From Chara braunii (lineage: Eukaryota; Streptophyta; Charophyceae; Charales; Characeae): a DNA stretch of 20,315 nt. The position numbers were made by a program, and so were the translations under genes. The notes under the pieces were generated by a model that saw nothing but the letters and a program-made list of their open reading frames with translations, was not told the origin of the DNA and did not search any database. Where the stretch lies: contig BFEA01000675.1 of assembly GCA_003427395.1 (NCBI GenBank), positions 95,026-115,340 on the forward strand, in the 5' to 3' direction. The number at the start of each line of letters is the position of its first letter. Within the stretch, counting starts at the first letter, position 1. Below, piece after piece: positions 1 to 7,531 of the stretch.

Positions 1-776
1 CTCTTGATTTATACTTCTGTAACTCGTTGGTCTGCCCCTTTCCCATGCCCGTGGTGCACACAGTCCCATACAGTACTTGCTTGACTGGACTAGGAAATAA
101 CATCTGTCAGATGGAAATCGGGTCCAGCGTCCCTTATACAATGATGTCAAAAAAGACCCTATTCAACACAACGCCAGTACTTGGAACCCTTGAACACCAG
201 CAGAAGAGAGGAGAAGTCGTTGCAGGGCAAAGGGGGTCGAATGAGATCAACATTCGGACACAAACCCTAAAAAGTAGCCTAAATGGCATCTCCCATTTCG
301 CAGATTTAACACTACCACCATGAAAGGGGGGAGCGCCAAAAGCTAGAGTAGAATGACCTTATTAGCAATTTAGACAATTAGGTTTCGACGTGGGTTGGAG
401 AAAAACGAGTAGATCCACACTCCCCGTACCTCCATACCTCATGGTACCACTCATTGCATAAGGTGGAGGAAGCGAGAACTTCCTAACAAACCCACATCAC
501 CGCTCCTGTAGTAAGTATATCAGCACTGTCGATCAACCTGGAATAGCATGGGTTATCTGTGATGAAAAATCGACGGCTATCGACAGAAGGGGACAGCGAA
601 ATAGTGGAATACCGGATGAGGAGGACAGAACAGAGCTCCCAACTAGCAAATATCAATCACCCATCCTCCGCTATCCATTCCTGCTTACCCAATACCTAAT
701 CGCTCCATCCCCGCCACGTTGGTGAGTAAGGCTGTCGATGATATGGAGTCCTGCCAGCCATCATCAATACGAGACC
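1..776. other. Unassigned sequence, no gene recognised
   Basis: I see no supported gene, RNA or repeat boundary here. The only open stretch of note (27-323, plus, 98 codons from the first possible start) has no recognisable motif and looks like chance. The right edge adjoins the low-coordinate end of the minus-strand asparagine-rich frame, so 3' untranslated sequence or a further exon of that locus could lie here. No polyadenylation or splice evidence decides this. Confidence 0.4.
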
Positions 777-894
777 CTAGGTTGCCCCAGAAAAGACCAA
801 TCCCAGCAGAGTCCAAATGCGTACCTGTGCCAAACTCATTAGCATCAGCCACGTCATCGAAGGATGGCAGGGTGCAGGGAAACCCTCCTGTACT

Positions 895-1644
895 TTAGCC
901 ATCAAACGGGATGTCACCTCCTCCCCTCCCAGCAGAAAGGCAAGCAAGGGGGGGTGGCAACTCCGTTCGCGCCACGCGGGGAGAGAGCGTAGGAGTATTG
1001 TTGTTGTTGTTGTTGTTGTAATCGTTATTGATGTTGGTGTGATTGTTGTTATCCTCCGCGATGATCCAGGTGCTGCTCGTGCCTCCAATGCTGTCTTCAC
1101 GTCCACCAGGCTTACCTTCGTCAGTGCACTCGGTGCAGTCCTCGCAGCCACCAAAGTTGTTGGTATTATTGTTGTTGTTGTTGTTATTGTTGTTGTTGAT
1201 GTTGTTGTTATTGTTGTCGGTGCCGGTGTTATAGGCGTCGGCAGTGATGCAGGTGCCGCCAAGGTAACCTATGCTGTCCTCCAACTCCGTACGGAGGGCG
1301 ACACCCTCTTCGAAGAGGGCATAACAGACATTCAGCAGCTCATCCGCCTGGCTCCAATCAATGATGGGATCGAGCTGAGAAGCAGGCCCCTCTTCCAGCT
1401 CCCAGATGATCGCCAGCATATCCTGGCTCCTACCAGCCAGCCAGACAGGCAGTGAAATCGCCCCCCTGTCAACCTTCGTCCCCTGCTGCTTTTGGAGAGA
1501 CAGCTCACCCACGATCAGCTGTAGCCTCTGCCGGCCCCTTTCCAGAGTACATAACCACACCGCTGATGCAACTCTCCAGGTGAAGCCATAGTTGGTTGTA
1601 CAGACTACGCCGCTTAACTTGCAAGGTACTTGATGCAATCTCAC
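895..1644 (-). CDS. Unrecognised protein with W-x-LEEGP/IDW/LED domain and asparagine-rich tail (exon or gene fragment)
   Basis: The frame is open for about 249 codons. Its 5'-most possible start is a GTG, not an ATG, and the first ATG codon is about residue 75, so this is probably an exon or a fragment. Residues ~35-125 (1270-1542) form a compact domain with the motif WELEEGP, then IDW eight residues on, then a distal EEG and LED. It is followed by an almost pure asparagine run (residues ~143-163), a Cys/Glu/Gly-rich linker, and a second Asn-rich stretch near residues 205-221. The same domain, with the same motif spacing and an Asn-rich tail, occurs on the plus strand at 18529-19044, which supports this strand and frame over the Thr-rich or Val-rich alternatives that any GTT repeat produces. 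I do not recognise the domain. Candidate roles are unknown; it could be a host multigene family or cargo of an undescribed mobile element. Confidence 0.45.
   Translation of the reverse strand: MRLHQVPCKLSGVVCTTNYGFTWRVASAVWLCTLERGRQRLQLIVGELSLQKQQGTKVDRGAISLPVWLAGRSQDMLAIIWELEEGPASQLDPIIDWSQADELLNVCYALFEEGVALRTELEDSIGYLGGTCITADAYNTGTDNNNNNINNNNNNNNNNNTNNFGGCEDCTECTDEGKPGGREDSIGGTSSTWIIAEDNNNHTNINNDYNNNNNNNTPTLSPRVARTELPPPLACLSAGRGGGDIPFDG
1156..1218. repeat. GTT/AAC trinucleotide repeat coding for the asparagine run
   Basis: This is a nearly uninterrupted TTG/GTT repeat (AAC/AAT on the minus strand) with a few third-position changes. A related shorter tract lies at 997-1019. In the minus frame it encodes the asparagine run of the unrecognised protein. 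Tracts like this change length by slippage. Confidence 0.85.
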
Positions 1645-1701
1645 GGCCGGTGCTGCCCCTGCTTACGCGTCACGGTGCCTCCACAACACCAAACAATAGG
1701 T

Positions 1702-1731
1702 GCGCCACGTGGCAATCGAGAGCGCCACGTG
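1702..1731. promoter_or_regulatory. Paired G-box motifs (GCGCCACGTG x2)
   Basis: GCGCCACGTG occurs at 1702-1711 and again at 1722-1731, exactly 20 bp apart. In copy B of the tandem repeat the first motif is kept (2460-2469) and the second has decayed to CACATG. The same decamer occurs once more at 19908-19917, upstream of the Asn/Asp-rich frame at the right edge. CACGTG with GC flanks is the known core bound by plant bZIP and bHLH factors. Function here is inference only. Confidence 0.35.
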
Positions 1732-2012
1732 TCCTATTGGGCTCGCACGCAGGCCTAGCAACCACGGGGCCCTCCTCCCGGGGTGCTATTCGAGTCAGGG
1801 ACAACCGGGCCATGCCGGTTGGCCTGCTGCGGAGCGCTAGCGCTAGCACAGTCTATCGCTTTCTCGATGTATCTTTCGCTCTTTTGGAGAACTGGCGCAA
1901 AGGTGGCTTGCTTTCCCCCTCCACGCCCAAAAGTCGTTTTCATTTCAATTCTACACAACATTTTTTTTTTCCGGATCTTTTTGATTTTTTTGATTTACTT
2001 TTTTTTTGCTGG

Positions 2013-2057
2013 GGCTGCCCGGAACCCTGCCCGGGGGTCATGCCCAGTCGGGCAGCC
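2013..2057. repeat. GC-rich inverted repeat (9 bp stem) in the tandem unit
   Basis: GGCTGCCCG (2013-2021) pairs perfectly with CGGGCAGCC (2049-2057) around a 27 nt loop that itself contains CCCGGG-type palindromes. The structure abuts a long T-rich tract on its left and is present again in copy B. On the minus strand it reads GC-rich segment then A-rich tail, so it might be the 3' end of an old retroposon, but no flanking duplication was found. Confidence 0.5.
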
Positions 2058-2411
2058 GAGCGTGTACCCGGGCATAAGTTGGGTGCCCGGAAAAACAGCC
2101 TAGTTCCTCCGTCCATTCGTTCCACTTTTCTGAACAGTCGTTCTCCCCATCATCATATCTCTGCTACTTGTGTCCAAAAGTTTTGTGTCAATCTATAGGC
2201 CCTTGCTCCTACTGACCTACCCATACAGCTATAACTCCTTACTCCATCCAAAGAAGGATAAAGTAAAGACCACCCTTTTTTTTTTCCCTTCAAAAGGCTC
2301 CTATCAGGGGCAACACATCCAATTTTACTGACCTTGTCTGAAATATCTGCTTCATGGTCGGGCTGGCTTTGGGTTTGCCAACTTGAGAGTCACAGCCAGC
2401 AGACGTTTCTT

Positions 2412-3265
2412 TGCCCCTGCTTACGCGTCACGGTGCCTCCACGACACCAAACAATAGGTGCGCCACGTGGCAATCGAGAGCGCCACATGTCCTATTGGGC
2501 TCGCACGCAGGCCTAGCAACCACGGGGCCCTCCTCCCCGGGTGTTAGTCGAGTCAGGGACAACCGGGCCGTGCCGGTTGGCCTGCTGCGGGGCGCTACCG
2601 TCTTCCCCCGAACACAACGCACCCTTATCTTGGCTGTATACATTCATTTTCAGGGTGCGTTATGTTTGGGGGAAGACCGTAGCGCTAGCACAGTCTATCG
2701 TTTTCTCGATGTATCTTTTGCTCTTTTGGAGAACTGGCGCAAAGGTGGCTTGATTTCCCCCTCCACGCCCAAAAGCCGTTTTCGTTTCAATTCTACACAA
2801 CATTTCTTTTTCCGGATTTTTAAATTTTTTTTTTTTTTTTTTTTGCGCTGGGGCTGCCCGGAACCCTGCCCGGGGGTCATGCCCAGTCGGGCAGCCGAGC
2901 GTGTACCCGGGCATAAGTTGGGTGCCCAGGCGCCCGGAAAAACAGCCTAGTTCCTCCGTCCATTCGTTCCACTTTTCTGAACAGTCGTTCTCCCCATTAT
3001 CATATCTCTGCTACTTGTGTCCAAAAGGTTTGTGTCAATCCATAGGCCCTTGCTCCTACTGACCTACCCATACAGCTATAACTCCTTACACCATCCAACG
3101 ACAGGGAAAGTAAAGACCACCCTTTTTTTTTTTCCTTCAAAAGGCTCCTATCAGGGGCAACACATCCAATTTTACTGGCCTTGTCTGAAATATTTGCTTC
3201 ATGGTCAAGCTGGCTTTGGGTTTGCCAACTTGAGAGTCACAGCCAGCAGACGTTGCTTTGTTCTG
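2412..3265. repeat. Tandem duplication, copy B, carrying a miniature transposon
   Basis: This is the second copy of the unit described at 1654-2411. It is very similar throughout except for an 84 bp insertion (82 bp element plus duplicated TA) at 2598-2681, a longer and purer poly-T run near 2824-2844, and small indels. It ends with the same 16-mer (3236-3251) and then 14 bases that continue into the A-tailed retroposon. Confidence 0.85.
2598..2679. mobile_element. Miniature inverted-repeat transposon (82 bp, TA target site)
   Basis: The left arm begins CCGTCTTCCCCCGAACACAA and the right arm, read in reverse complement, begins CGGTCTTCCCCCAAACATAA. About 28 bp of each arm can pair, leaving a short AT-rich centre, so the element folds almost end to end. 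It is bordered by TA on both sides (2596-2597 and 2680-2681). Removing the element and one TA gives exactly the arrangement at the equivalent place in copy A. TA target duplication is the habit of the Tc1/mariner superfamily. The termini are not Stowaway-like (CTCCCTCC), so the family assignment is open. It has no coding capacity and would need a transposase from elsewhere. Confidence 0.8.
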
Positions 3266-3840
3266 TGCCCCTGGTCTGCCGATGCCAGAACGACGCTGGC
3301 CGGAGCTGGGGCGTTGCCCAGTAACCTCCGAATGGCAGGAGTGTGAGGCCTTGTAGAGAGATCTGGGGATTTGCTGAGGGAGGAAGGCAATCCAGTGGCG
3401 AACTGGGAGGGGCTGCCTAGACAACCTATGGGTCCAGGGATAGTCTAGGTGGTGAGAACAGGTCAGCTGTGTTTGACGTTGGTTAGGATGGCATTGTCTC
3501 TAAAAATGTAATGTCATGGCACAGGGAGGGCTAGGAGTTGCTCCTGGATTAGGAGGCCAGAATTGCTAATATAGCATAGTCTTCTATATTTCTTACATAC
3601 TAATCATCATCAACATCATCATCATAATCATTATTACCTCACAAGAATCAACAAAAGTTCATCATCATCATCATCATCATATGAGGGACGCTGAGCCCGG
3701 TTCTCAGCATGTTCGTTTCGGCCACTCCGGGTAGACTGTGAGGACCCTGGCCTCAATCTTCTTATTGATAATATCAGCCTTGGGCACTGGGTCCGTTTAA
3801 AAAAAAATTAATAAAAAAATATAAAAAAAAAAAAAAAATG
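3252..3840 (+). mobile_element. A-tailed retroposon between 16 bp direct repeats
   Basis: GTCACAGCCAGCAGAC stands at 3236-3251 and again, identical, at 3841-3856. The sequence between ends in an adenine-rich tail (about 3799-3838), the expected structure of a LINE-mobilised insertion in plus orientation. The 589 bp body has no convincing open frame and no RNA polymerase III box pair that I can see. Near its 3' end is an imperfect ATC microsatellite. It could be a 5'-truncated LINE, a SINE or a processed transcript. The 16-mer is also at the end of tandem copy A, where it is followed by a few bases of this element, so insertion probably preceded the duplication. Confidence 0.55.
3602..3680. 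repeat. ATC trinucleotide microsatellite
   Basis: Two ATC-rich blocks (3602-3640, imperfect, and 3659-3680, about seven perfect ATC units) are separated by a short unique spacer. They lie inside the A-tailed retroposon. Confidence 0.85.
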
Positions 3841-4029
3841 GTCACAGCCAGCAGACAGCTTGCTAAATGTGGAATGCTCATTGCGAAAAAAGTTGTTGAG
3901 CATGCTAAGCCTTACCCATAGAGCGATCCCCTCATCTTTCCATTCACTTTCTCATTGTGTTTGGCTGCTTTAGCTTCATGTGTACAATACCTGTGACCAA
4001 AATTCCTAAATGGACAAAAAGCATGAGCT

Positions 4030-4185
4030 GCACCAGACTTTTGTGTCTGTCCATGGGCCTTGCCTGCGACTGACCTACCTCCATGTCCTTACAGTATTGA
4101 GCAGAGTGGGAGAATAAGGACCATCCAATTTTACCAACCTAGTCTAGAATATCAGCATCATATCCAAGGTGCGGGTTTGCCCGTT
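4030..4185. repeat. Diverged third copy of part of the tandem unit
   Basis: The order of short matches follows the 3' third of the tandem units: TTTGTGTC, a CCATGGGCC/CCATAGGCC block, CTGACCTACC, CATCCAATTTTAC, then GGGTTTGCC. Corresponding blocks lie near 2180-2390 and 3005-3232. Divergence is far greater than between copies A and B, so this is an older relative or the ancestral downstream neighbour. No coding role is seen. Confidence 0.5.
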
Positions 4186-4688
4186 TTGTGCTTTGAAAAA
4201 TTATCTCCCAACTTTCTTTTTCTTATTTATTTTATTTTATTTTTAACTACGCTATATTCTTCTCTCAAACATTTCATCATCTTTCAAATTCTTTCAATTC
4301 ACCTTCACTACCTACCCACCACTACTCCTAAGGCTTATACAGGGGACCCCTGCGAACATAGCGTTGTTGTCTCCTTCCAGCCATCAGAGGGGATGCCTGT
4401 TGCCCCCGCCCCAAACGCGGTTGTCAAGAATGGGGTGGGGCCGCCGGTGGGGGTTTGGGTAACGCAAAGACCAAGCATTTTGCCAGTAGCTGTGCCTCCT
4501 TTTTCATCGTCCCCCATCCCAAACCGAATAACAGCAGTGTCTAAGGCCAACACTCTCCCACACACCACACCTAACCCACTCACACTCACACTCACATCCA
4601 TGTTGTCCAAGGACCCTACTAATACCGATCAGAGGTATCAAGCGGACTATCACGGCTGGTTGACACAAAGTGCGCCGCAGGCGGTTAT

Positions 4689-4744
4689 GGGGCTCGGACC
4701 CACAACCTCCTGAATGCCACTTGCATGCCTAACCAACTGAGCTA
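4689..4744 (-). ncRNA. tRNA-like head of the downstream SINE unit (A box and B box)
   Basis: On the minus strand, TAGCTCAGTTGGTTAGGC (4727-4744) matches the tRNA D-arm/A-box pattern. GGGTCCGAGCCCC (4689-4701) matches the T-arm/B-box. The spacing of about 25 bases is that of a tRNA gene. The anticodon arm does not fold convincingly, so it is a SINE promoter head and not a functional tRNA gene. Confidence 0.65.
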
Positions 4745-5254
4745 GGCCTCTGGATTATTTTTGTCTTCTCCTCATCCGGGGACAGCTATATATATTTTCT
4801 CTCACCTCACATATTTAACTGGCATTCTGCCATGTCATGGAACATATCTTTTTCTTTTCACAACCTACCACTACTCCTAAGGCTATACAGGGGACCCCTC
4901 CAAGCATAGCTGTCTACCTCTCTTCGCTGAAGGGAGGTTACCGCTCTCCGTGGAGGGAGGTACCGGCATGTTTGCCCCTTTGTCCGAGCATTTAGGGTGC
5001 AGGGTTGGGGCCGCTGGTGGGGGCCCGCTAACACAAGGACCGAGCATTTGCCAGTAACTGTGCCTCCCTTTTCATCTTCCCCCACCCCCATCTGGTAACC
5101 TTAGTGTCTAAAGCCAACACTCTCCCACACACTACACACAACCCACTCACACGCACACTCCCACCTGTGTTGGCTGCAGACCTACTAGTACCGACTGGGA
5201 GGATCCAGCTGACTATCTCAGTTGGTTGGCACCGAGTGTGCCGCAGGCGGCCAT

Positions 5255-5309
5255 GGAAGTTGAACCCACGACCTCCTGAATGCCACTTGTGAGCTTAACC
5301 GCTTGAGCT
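5255..5309 (-). ncRNA. tRNA-like head of the upstream SINE unit (A box and B box)
   Basis: On the minus strand, AGCTCAAGCGGTTAAGC (5293-5309) is A-box-like and GGGTTCAACTTCC (5255-5267) is B-box-like. The intervening bases (AAGTGGCATTCAGGAGG) are shared with the other unit. This head begins at the 5' end of the insertion, just inside the 14 bp target repeat, as expected for a full-length SINE start. Confidence 0.65.
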
Positions 5310-5335
5310 TGGCTGCTGGATTTATCTCCCAACTT

Positions 5336-5940
5336 AAGCTTGATTTAAAATGGATGTTGGTTGGAAAAATTCCTCAACTTGTCTGCCCCTACCCGAACAG
5401 GAACCACTTCATCTTCCTTATTTACTACAATTCTTAGTACCCTGATTGTGGCTCACATTCGGTATTCCTAATTCTGCGTACAAGAGAGACACCGGACCCA
5501 GTTTCAAGCAGGTGGAGCTCCCCACCAATAGAATGAAGCCATCCAAAGGCAAGGTCCCAATTTGGAAAGTTCTCTCACCACCTTCTGAATAGTAGCCCTG
5601 CAAATGATGTTTTCGGGGGTCGGAGGGGACTTTTGTCAGGAGATCTATCGTTAGCAGTTCACTGCTCATACGCGAATGATGATGACAATCCAGCATAGGA
5701 CGTTGTGTTTCTTGAACTTTCTTCTTTGATGCTGTGCAATTCTGCGACAGTATGAGCTGCTGTCAGGTCAAGAACCATTAAATCGGATTCCACCATGCGA
5801 TCTTTCTTCCGGCCTCACAAATCCCCTCCAATCTGCAAGACCCCACACGCCTTCATTTCTAAATTCACCTTAAATGGCACACTGGGTGGATATGCCATTC
5901 ACAGTGACACACTTTTTACAACAACAAGGTTTGACCTCTA
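5336..5940. other. Unassigned sequence between SINE and miniature transposon
   Basis: No supported gene. A minus-strand open stretch (5418-5696) and a few short plus-strand ones have no recognisable motif. Unique flank sequence resumes directly after the SINE target repeat at 5335. Confidence 0.4.
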
Positions 5941-6045
5941 CCGTCTTCGCCCGAATAGAACGCCCTGTCATTATTGCTGAATTTGGTGCAACTTTCGGTC
6001 TAGATACAGCGATAATTACCGGGCGTTCTATTTGGGTGAAGACAG
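5941..6045. mobile_element. Second miniature inverted-repeat transposon of the same family (105 bp)
   Basis: The left end reads CCGTCTTCGCCCGAATAGAA and the right end, in reverse complement, CTGTCTTCACCCAAATAGAA. The arms pair over about 33 bp. The outer ~13 bases match the element at 2598-2679, so the two form a family with unrelated centres. TA precedes the left end (5939-5940), but the right flank is TC, so the target duplication has mutated or the end is inexact. No coding capacity. Confidence 0.65.
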
Positions 6046-6156
6046 TCGCAAACTTTCACTTGTCCAAGATGATCACAAGGGAGCTAGCATTGCTATTGCT
6101 ATGCTGCACGAAGGTCAGGATGACCTTTAATTCTGTTGGCCCTTAGAGCCAGGCCA

Positions 6157-6246
6157 CACTGGTGCTATGTTCATGCTTGGAAAGCGTTAGCCTGCCCGCA
6201 ATACTAGCCAAATCAATGCTCTGTAAGTGTCAACATCGCACCAGTG
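6157..6246. mobile_element. Possible small inverted-repeat element (CACTGGTGC termini)
   Basis: CACTGGTGCTATGTT (6157-6171) is answered by its reverse complement with one mismatch at 6232-6246. Partial pairing continues outward (GGCCACAC versus GGCCCCCAC). The 90 bp size and terminal repeats suggest another miniature DNA transposon, but I find no convincing target duplication. A perfect GTAAGT donor-like sequence lies just inside the right arm, so an exon/intron reading is a rival. Confidence 0.3.
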
Positions 6247-6517
6247 GGGGCCGCCCCTTATTGGCTGTAGATCAGTGTTGTAATGACACCCTGGAAGGGC
6301 CACACAGATCCTACACGTGTGTTGTACCAAAATGACGTGACCTGCAAAGATCATCCTTTTGTGGCCTCAAAATTGGGAATGAGCAACTGGCCGCAAGTCC
6401 CTTTCAGCTAGAGTGGCCACATGGCCTCTTCGCCTGCATTCCTTTGAAGTATGATTGTTTTTGCAACGGATTCGTGACTTTCATTGTGACTTCATGACTT
6501 CCATTCATCTTTCCCAG

Positions 6518-6630
6518 GTGTGTTTGCTCTGGCCACTCCAGAACCTGTCAAGCGTAACGACAAGTCTAAGAGCCAAACAGCAGACGCAACAGGCTTCCGT
6601 GTTCAGCATCCAGCTGCAGCCGCACTGTAG
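6518..6630 (+). CDS. Possible terminal exon of an unidentified gene
   Basis: A polypyrimidine stretch ending CATCTTTCCCAG (6506-6517) looks like a plant 3' splice site. It is followed by 36 codons without a stop, of ordinary coding composition (ATPEPVKRNDKSK early, ending PAAAAL then TAG at 6628-6630). Reading phase would begin two bases into the exon. A matching perfect GTAAGT donor exists upstream near 6224, but the sequence before it has stops in most frames. I cannot name the protein. Equally it may be a chance open stretch or a fragment carried by a repeat. Confidence 0.2.
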
Positions 6631-6984
6631 GCTAGGAGGATCTCTAGGATGGAGATGAAGCCCAGACAAGGAAATCTTATGTGGGGGGCGGACAACCTGA
6701 ATGGAGAATGCCAATGACATGAGCTGTACGAGAGGACGAAGCTTGGGCTGTACAAAACGGCAACCGATGAGCTTAGAAGCACAAAATGAGAAAAGAAAAA
6801 GAGTCAGAGATGTGTTGTGAGGTTGACAGTGGCCGACTCCGCTGGCAACTAAGCCCGATTGATTAAGCACTGTTACTGCAATCTCTCGAACAGGCGTGAG
6901 GGCTTGTGAAAAATAAATGATCAGATGATTCAGATCTGTACCGGAAACACGAGTGAAAACACTAAAATACTACCCCGCCCTAGA
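6631..6984. other. Unassigned sequence upstream of the old retrotransposon
   Basis: No supported feature. Recognisable Ty3/gypsy reverse-transcriptase sequence starts only near 6985, so the 5' breakpoint of the old element lies somewhere around 6900-6985. Its 5' LTR, gag and protease are not in this window. Confidence 0.45.
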
Positions 6985-7531
6985 ATTACAGTGATAGCAA
7001 CCATATCGTTGCTCTTTTTTCTTGATGCAAGTGGGTGCAAGATCTTCTCCAAGATTGATCTCAAGTCTGGCTACCACCGGATTCGGCAGAACAGCACAAG
7101 ACTGCGTTCAAGACACACGATGGGCTATACAAGTTCATTGTTATGCCCTTCGGTCTCATGAACGCACCAGCCACCTTCCAAAATCTCATGGACAGTCTTT
7201 AAACATCAGATTGCCAGATTTGTTGTTGTTTATCTTGATGACATTCTGATTTTCAGCAAGTCCATGGATGAGCATGTGAAGCACCTTGAGGATGTTCTTG
7301 GCATCGTCAAGGACGCCCAGTTACATCTCAACTAGGAAAAACATGAGTTAGGGAGAGACAATGTCATCTATCTTGGACACCGGTTGTCTGCTGCAGAACT
7401 TGACCTCGAGGCAACCAAGGTTGAGGTCATACGCAATTGACCTCAACTAGTGAAAGTACACAAAATGTTTTTTTTTTGTCTAGCTTTTTACTAACGGAGG
7501 TTTGTTCCGATTTTTTTTCTCATTGCTCACC
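6985..7531 (+). pseudogene. Reverse transcriptase remnant of the old Ty3/gypsy element
   Basis: Conceptual translation in changing frames gives the core of a Ty3-type reverse transcriptase. It has [16 protein letters not shown] (motif A, Asp codon at 7057-7059), then a decayed fingers-palm segment, then YLDDIL (catalytic Asp pair at 7237-7242), [13 protein letters not shown], and the YLGHRLS block near 7370. Stop codons (for example TAG near 7334) and frame changes make it non-functional. The normal ~60 residues before motif A are barely recognisable. The fragment stops in the RNase H connection where the younger element inserted, and the frame resumes at 15183. Confidence 0.85.

Larger units (their letters stand above)
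1654..2411. repeat. Tandem duplication, copy A (758 bp)
   Basis: This is the first copy of a large direct tandem repeat. Both copies start at TGCCCCTGCTTACGCG, run through two G-box motifs, a GC-rich hairpin and poly-T tracts, and end with GTCACAGCCAGCAGAC (2389-2404 here). The next unit begins immediately at 2412. The octamer TGCCCCTG lies at the start of both copies and again just after copy B (3266-3273), as expected for duplication between short homologies. Copy A lacks the 82 bp insert of copy B and preserves the empty site (GCGCTAGCGCTAGC near 1836-1849). No coding function is supported. Confidence 0.85.
4215..5321 (-). mobile_element. Two-headed (dimeric) tRNA-derived SINE-like element
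   Basis: The whole segment is framed by an exact 14 bp direct repeat, TTATCTCCCAACTT (4201-4214 and 5322-5335). Read on the minus strand it contains two related units of about 550 bp, each opening with a tRNA-like head (internal A and B boxes at normal tRNA spacing). Each head is followed by a body with a GTGTGGGAGAGTGTTGGC-type segment and the block GGGGTCCCCTGTATA, and then a ~100 bp tail. The outermost 3' end is A-rich (T-rich at 4216-4243 on the plus strand) and directly abuts the target repeat, as expected of LINE-mobilised SINEs. The two heads are clearly diverged, so either two units moved as a dimer or one inserted next to the other. It encodes no protein; if transcribed, RNA polymerase III would be used. 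Confidence 0.65.

Noticed and set aside
777-1262. Thr-rich minus-strand frame and the Val/Ile-rich plus-strand frame over the GTT repeats
   Set aside because: Trinucleotide repeats open several frames at once. Only the Asn-rich frame is supported, by homology of its non-repeat domain to 18529-19044.
2412-3265. The 1654-3265 repeats as a pair of LTRs
   Set aside because: The copies are directly adjacent with no internal region, primer site or purine tract, and no TG/CA ends with target duplication.
4689-5309. Functional tRNA genes
   Set aside because: A and B boxes are present, but acceptor and anticodon stems do not pair properly, and the repeats, long bodies and flanking duplication fit SINE units.
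5874-6146. 90-codon plus-strand frame as a gene
   Set aside because: It reads straight through the miniature transposon at 5941-6045 and shows no motif, so it is an accident of the insertion.
6505-6870. 121-codon minus-strand frame
   Set aside because: Its composition is irregular, it has no motif, and it overlaps the better plus-strand exon candidate.
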